A stretch of 64,000 nucleotides of DNA. Source: Chitinophagaceae bacterium (GTDB taxonomy: Bacteria > Bacteroidota > Bacteroidia > Chitinophagales > Chitinophagaceae). Under the pieces are notes generated by a model that saw only the letters and a program-made list of their open reading frames with translations, was not told the origin of the DNA and did not search any database. This document shows positions 62,736 through 64,000 of the stretch, piece by piece. The DNA lies in contig JADJPV010000002.1 of the NCBI GenBank assembly GCA_016713085.1, positions 1,550,001-1,614,000 of the forward strand, given 5' to 3'. The position numbers and the translations under genes were made by a program. Within the stretch, counting starts at the first letter, position 1; every line of letters begins with the position of its first letter.

Positions 62736-64000
62736 TTGCAAAACAAAAAATATATACTGGCAATAGACCAGGGTACCAGCTCTACGAAGTCGCTAATATT
62801 TGATTCAGATGGCAACGCAATTGCCAAAGGTTCAGAACCCCTTCACAGCAATTACCTTGATAATAGTTTTGTGGAACAGGACCCTGAAGCTATATATCAG
62901 AATGTATTGACATCAGTAAAAAAATGTTTACAACAATTTTACGAAAAGGGTTTTAAAGAAACAGATATAGCTGCCATAGGTATAGACAATCAACGGGAAA
63001 CATTTGTTATCTGGGATAAAGATGGCAAACCACTATATCCAGCCGTGGTATGGCAATGCAAACGTTCGGTGCAGGTATGTGAGCAGTTAAAAGAAAAAGG
63101 TTTGTCAGCAAGCATACAGCAAAAAACAGGCCTGGTGATTGACCCCTATTTTTCTGCTACTAAACTTATCTGGTTGTTTCAGAATAATGAAACCATCAGA
63201 GATGCAGTTAAAAGCGGCAATGCTTTTTTCGGAACAATTGATACCTGGTTATTATACAAATTAACAAACGGAAAAGAATACGCAACAGATTACACAAATG
63301 CATCCCGTACATTACTTTTTAACCTGCATACACTGCAATGGGATAAAGAATTAATTGATGCTTATGGACTGACAGGTATTCAATTACCGAAAATAAAATC
63401 ATCCTCCTTTTTGTTTGGAGAAACGCTGCTCAACGGATTGTTTAAAAATGCTGTTCCCATAACTGCACTTATCGGAGATTCACATGCAGCCGCATTTGGC
63501 GAAGGTTGTTTTGAAACAGGCACCGCCAAAGCCACATTAGGAACAGGTTGCAGTATTTTACTGAATATAGGTAGCAAACCATTGCCTTCAAAAAACGGAA
63601 TGGTTACAACCGTATGCTGGAGTATAGAAAACAGAATTGACTTTGCTTACGAAGGTGTGATTGTTTCATGCGGCGCTGCAATTGAATGGATGAAAAACGA
63701 ATTACATCTTTTTAATGACAGCAAAGAAACAGAAGCCATGGCCAATGCTGTTGCAGATAATGGCGGGGTGTATTTAATTCCGGCATTCAGTGGTTTGGGT
63801 TCTCCACATTGGCAAATGGACAGAAGGGCCTCGCTTTCAGGAATGAGTTTCAGCACAACTAAAAATCATGTTGTAAGAGCGGCACTTGAATCTATCCCCT
63901 ATCAGATAATGGACGTGGTAACTGCTATGGAAAAAGACGCAGGACTGTCATTAAAAGAGCTCAATGCGGATGGAGGTATCAGCTCCAACCTGTTTGTGAT
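62736..64000 (+). CDS. FGGY-family carbohydrate kinase, glycerol-kinase type (partial, runs off the window)
   Basis: Phosphorylates the ketose made by the isomerase, by inference. The start is probably TTG 62736 (LQNKKYILAIDQGTSSTKSL), since no ATG is available in frame before the phosphate-1 motif. Visible motifs include IGIDNQRETFVIWDKDG, VVWQCKR, IDTWLLYKLTNGKEYATDYTNASRT, IGDSHAAAFGEGCFETGTAKATLGTGCS, YLIPAFSGLGSPHWQMD, and LNADGGISSN. They match glycerol kinase most closely, but the operon points to a ketose substrate. About 421 codons are seen; the usual length is near 500, so the end is missing only because the window stops. Confidence 0.88.
   Translation, partial: MQNKKYILAIDQGTSSTKSLIFDSDGNAIAKGSEPLHSNYLDNSFVEQDPEAIYQNVLTSVKKCLQQFYEKGFKETDIAAIGIDNQRETFVIWDKDGKPLYPAVVWQCKRSVQVCEQLKEKGLSASIQQKTGLVIDPYFSATKLIWLFQNNETIRDAVKSGNAFFGTIDTWLLYKLTNGKEYATDYTNASRTLLFNLHTLQWDKELIDAYGLTGIQLPKIKSSSFLFGETLLNGLFKNAVPITALIGDSHAAAFGEGCFETGTAKATLGTGCSILLNIGSKPLPSKNGMVTTVCWSIENRIDFAYEGVIVSCGAAIEWMKNELHLFNDSKETEAMANAVADNGGVYLIPAFSGLGSPHWQMDRRASLSGMSFSTTKNHVVRAALESIPYQIMDVVTAMEKDAGLSLKELNADGGISSNLFV

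Noticed and set aside
1..64000. CRISPR arrays, tRNA or rRNA genes, insertion sequences, phage genes
   Set aside because: None seen: no regular direct repeats with spacers, no cloverleaf-like sequence recognised by eye, no transposase or integrase motifs.

Overview
The window looks like chromosome from a plant-polysaccharide-degrading member of the Bacteroidota, probably Chitinophagaceae. The indicators are a SusC/SusD outer-membrane pair, many exported or lipoprotein glycoside hydrolases (several with a Cys-Lys-Lys lipoprotein start), AT-rich sequence, little sign of Shine-Dalgarno sites, and sites that fit the Bacteroidota promoter rule (TAnnTTTG). I saw no tRNA, rRNA, CRISPR array, insertion sequence or phage gene. 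Family names are recognised by eye from motifs; no database search was run.

Layout. (1) 1-15.4 kb: a LacI-type regulator, then a minus-strand operon transcribed from 15.36 kb down to 1.15 kb: susC, susD, GH10 xylanase with an inserted carbohydrate-binding module, GH30 glucuronoxylanase, a GH35-like enzyme, xylulokinase, xylose isomerase, mannonate dehydratase. (2) 15.4-16.1 kb: a divergent control region with LacI-type operators, including an exact 16-bp inverted pair. (3) 16.1-31.8 kb, plus strand: two tandem LacI regulators, GH67 and GH115 alpha-glucuronidases around an SDR dehydrogenase, a GH10 xylanase, a GPH-type oligosaccharide symporter, two GH43 enzymes and a GH3 beta-xylosidase. (4) 31.9-40.5 kb: a colinear set with a Tat-exported Gfo/Idh oxidoreductase, exported double cupin, exported esterase, GH105, IlvD/EDD dehydratase, lipoprotein lactonase and GntP permease. 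It reads as a route that oxidises a sugar in the periplasm and imports the acid. (5) 40.5-44.9 kb: three exported carbohydrate esterases (SASA-type, CE15, CE4). (6) 44.9-54 kb, minus strand: a galactan/arabinogalactan module of GH53, a GH-A clan enzyme, a GH2-GH53 fusion and a GH43, headed by the decayed remains of a SusE-like gene. (7) 54.5-64 kb, plus strand: DeoR regulator, FucI/AraA-fold isomerase, split transketolase, ribose-type ABC transporter with a DUF2291 protein, and an FGGY kinase cut by the window end. This is a self-contained pathway for an unidentified sugar, with D-apiose the best guess.

How it works together: surface xylanases cut glucuronoxylan, SusCD imports oligomers, GH67/GH115/CE15/acetyl esterases strip side chains, and GH43/GH3 release xylose. 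Xylose goes through xylose isomerase and xylulokinase, and glucuronate through an SDR reductase and UxuA towards 2-keto-3-deoxygluconate. The aldolase/kinase end of that branch, and of the oxidative branch, is not in the window.

A notable technical or biological oddity is that seven plus-strand genes (three regulators, GH67, GH115, the esterase, GH105) are each broken by what looks like one missing A in a short A run. Restoring one A in each gives full-length, family-typical proteins. No minus-strand gene shows this. Sequencing or assembly error is the first explanation.
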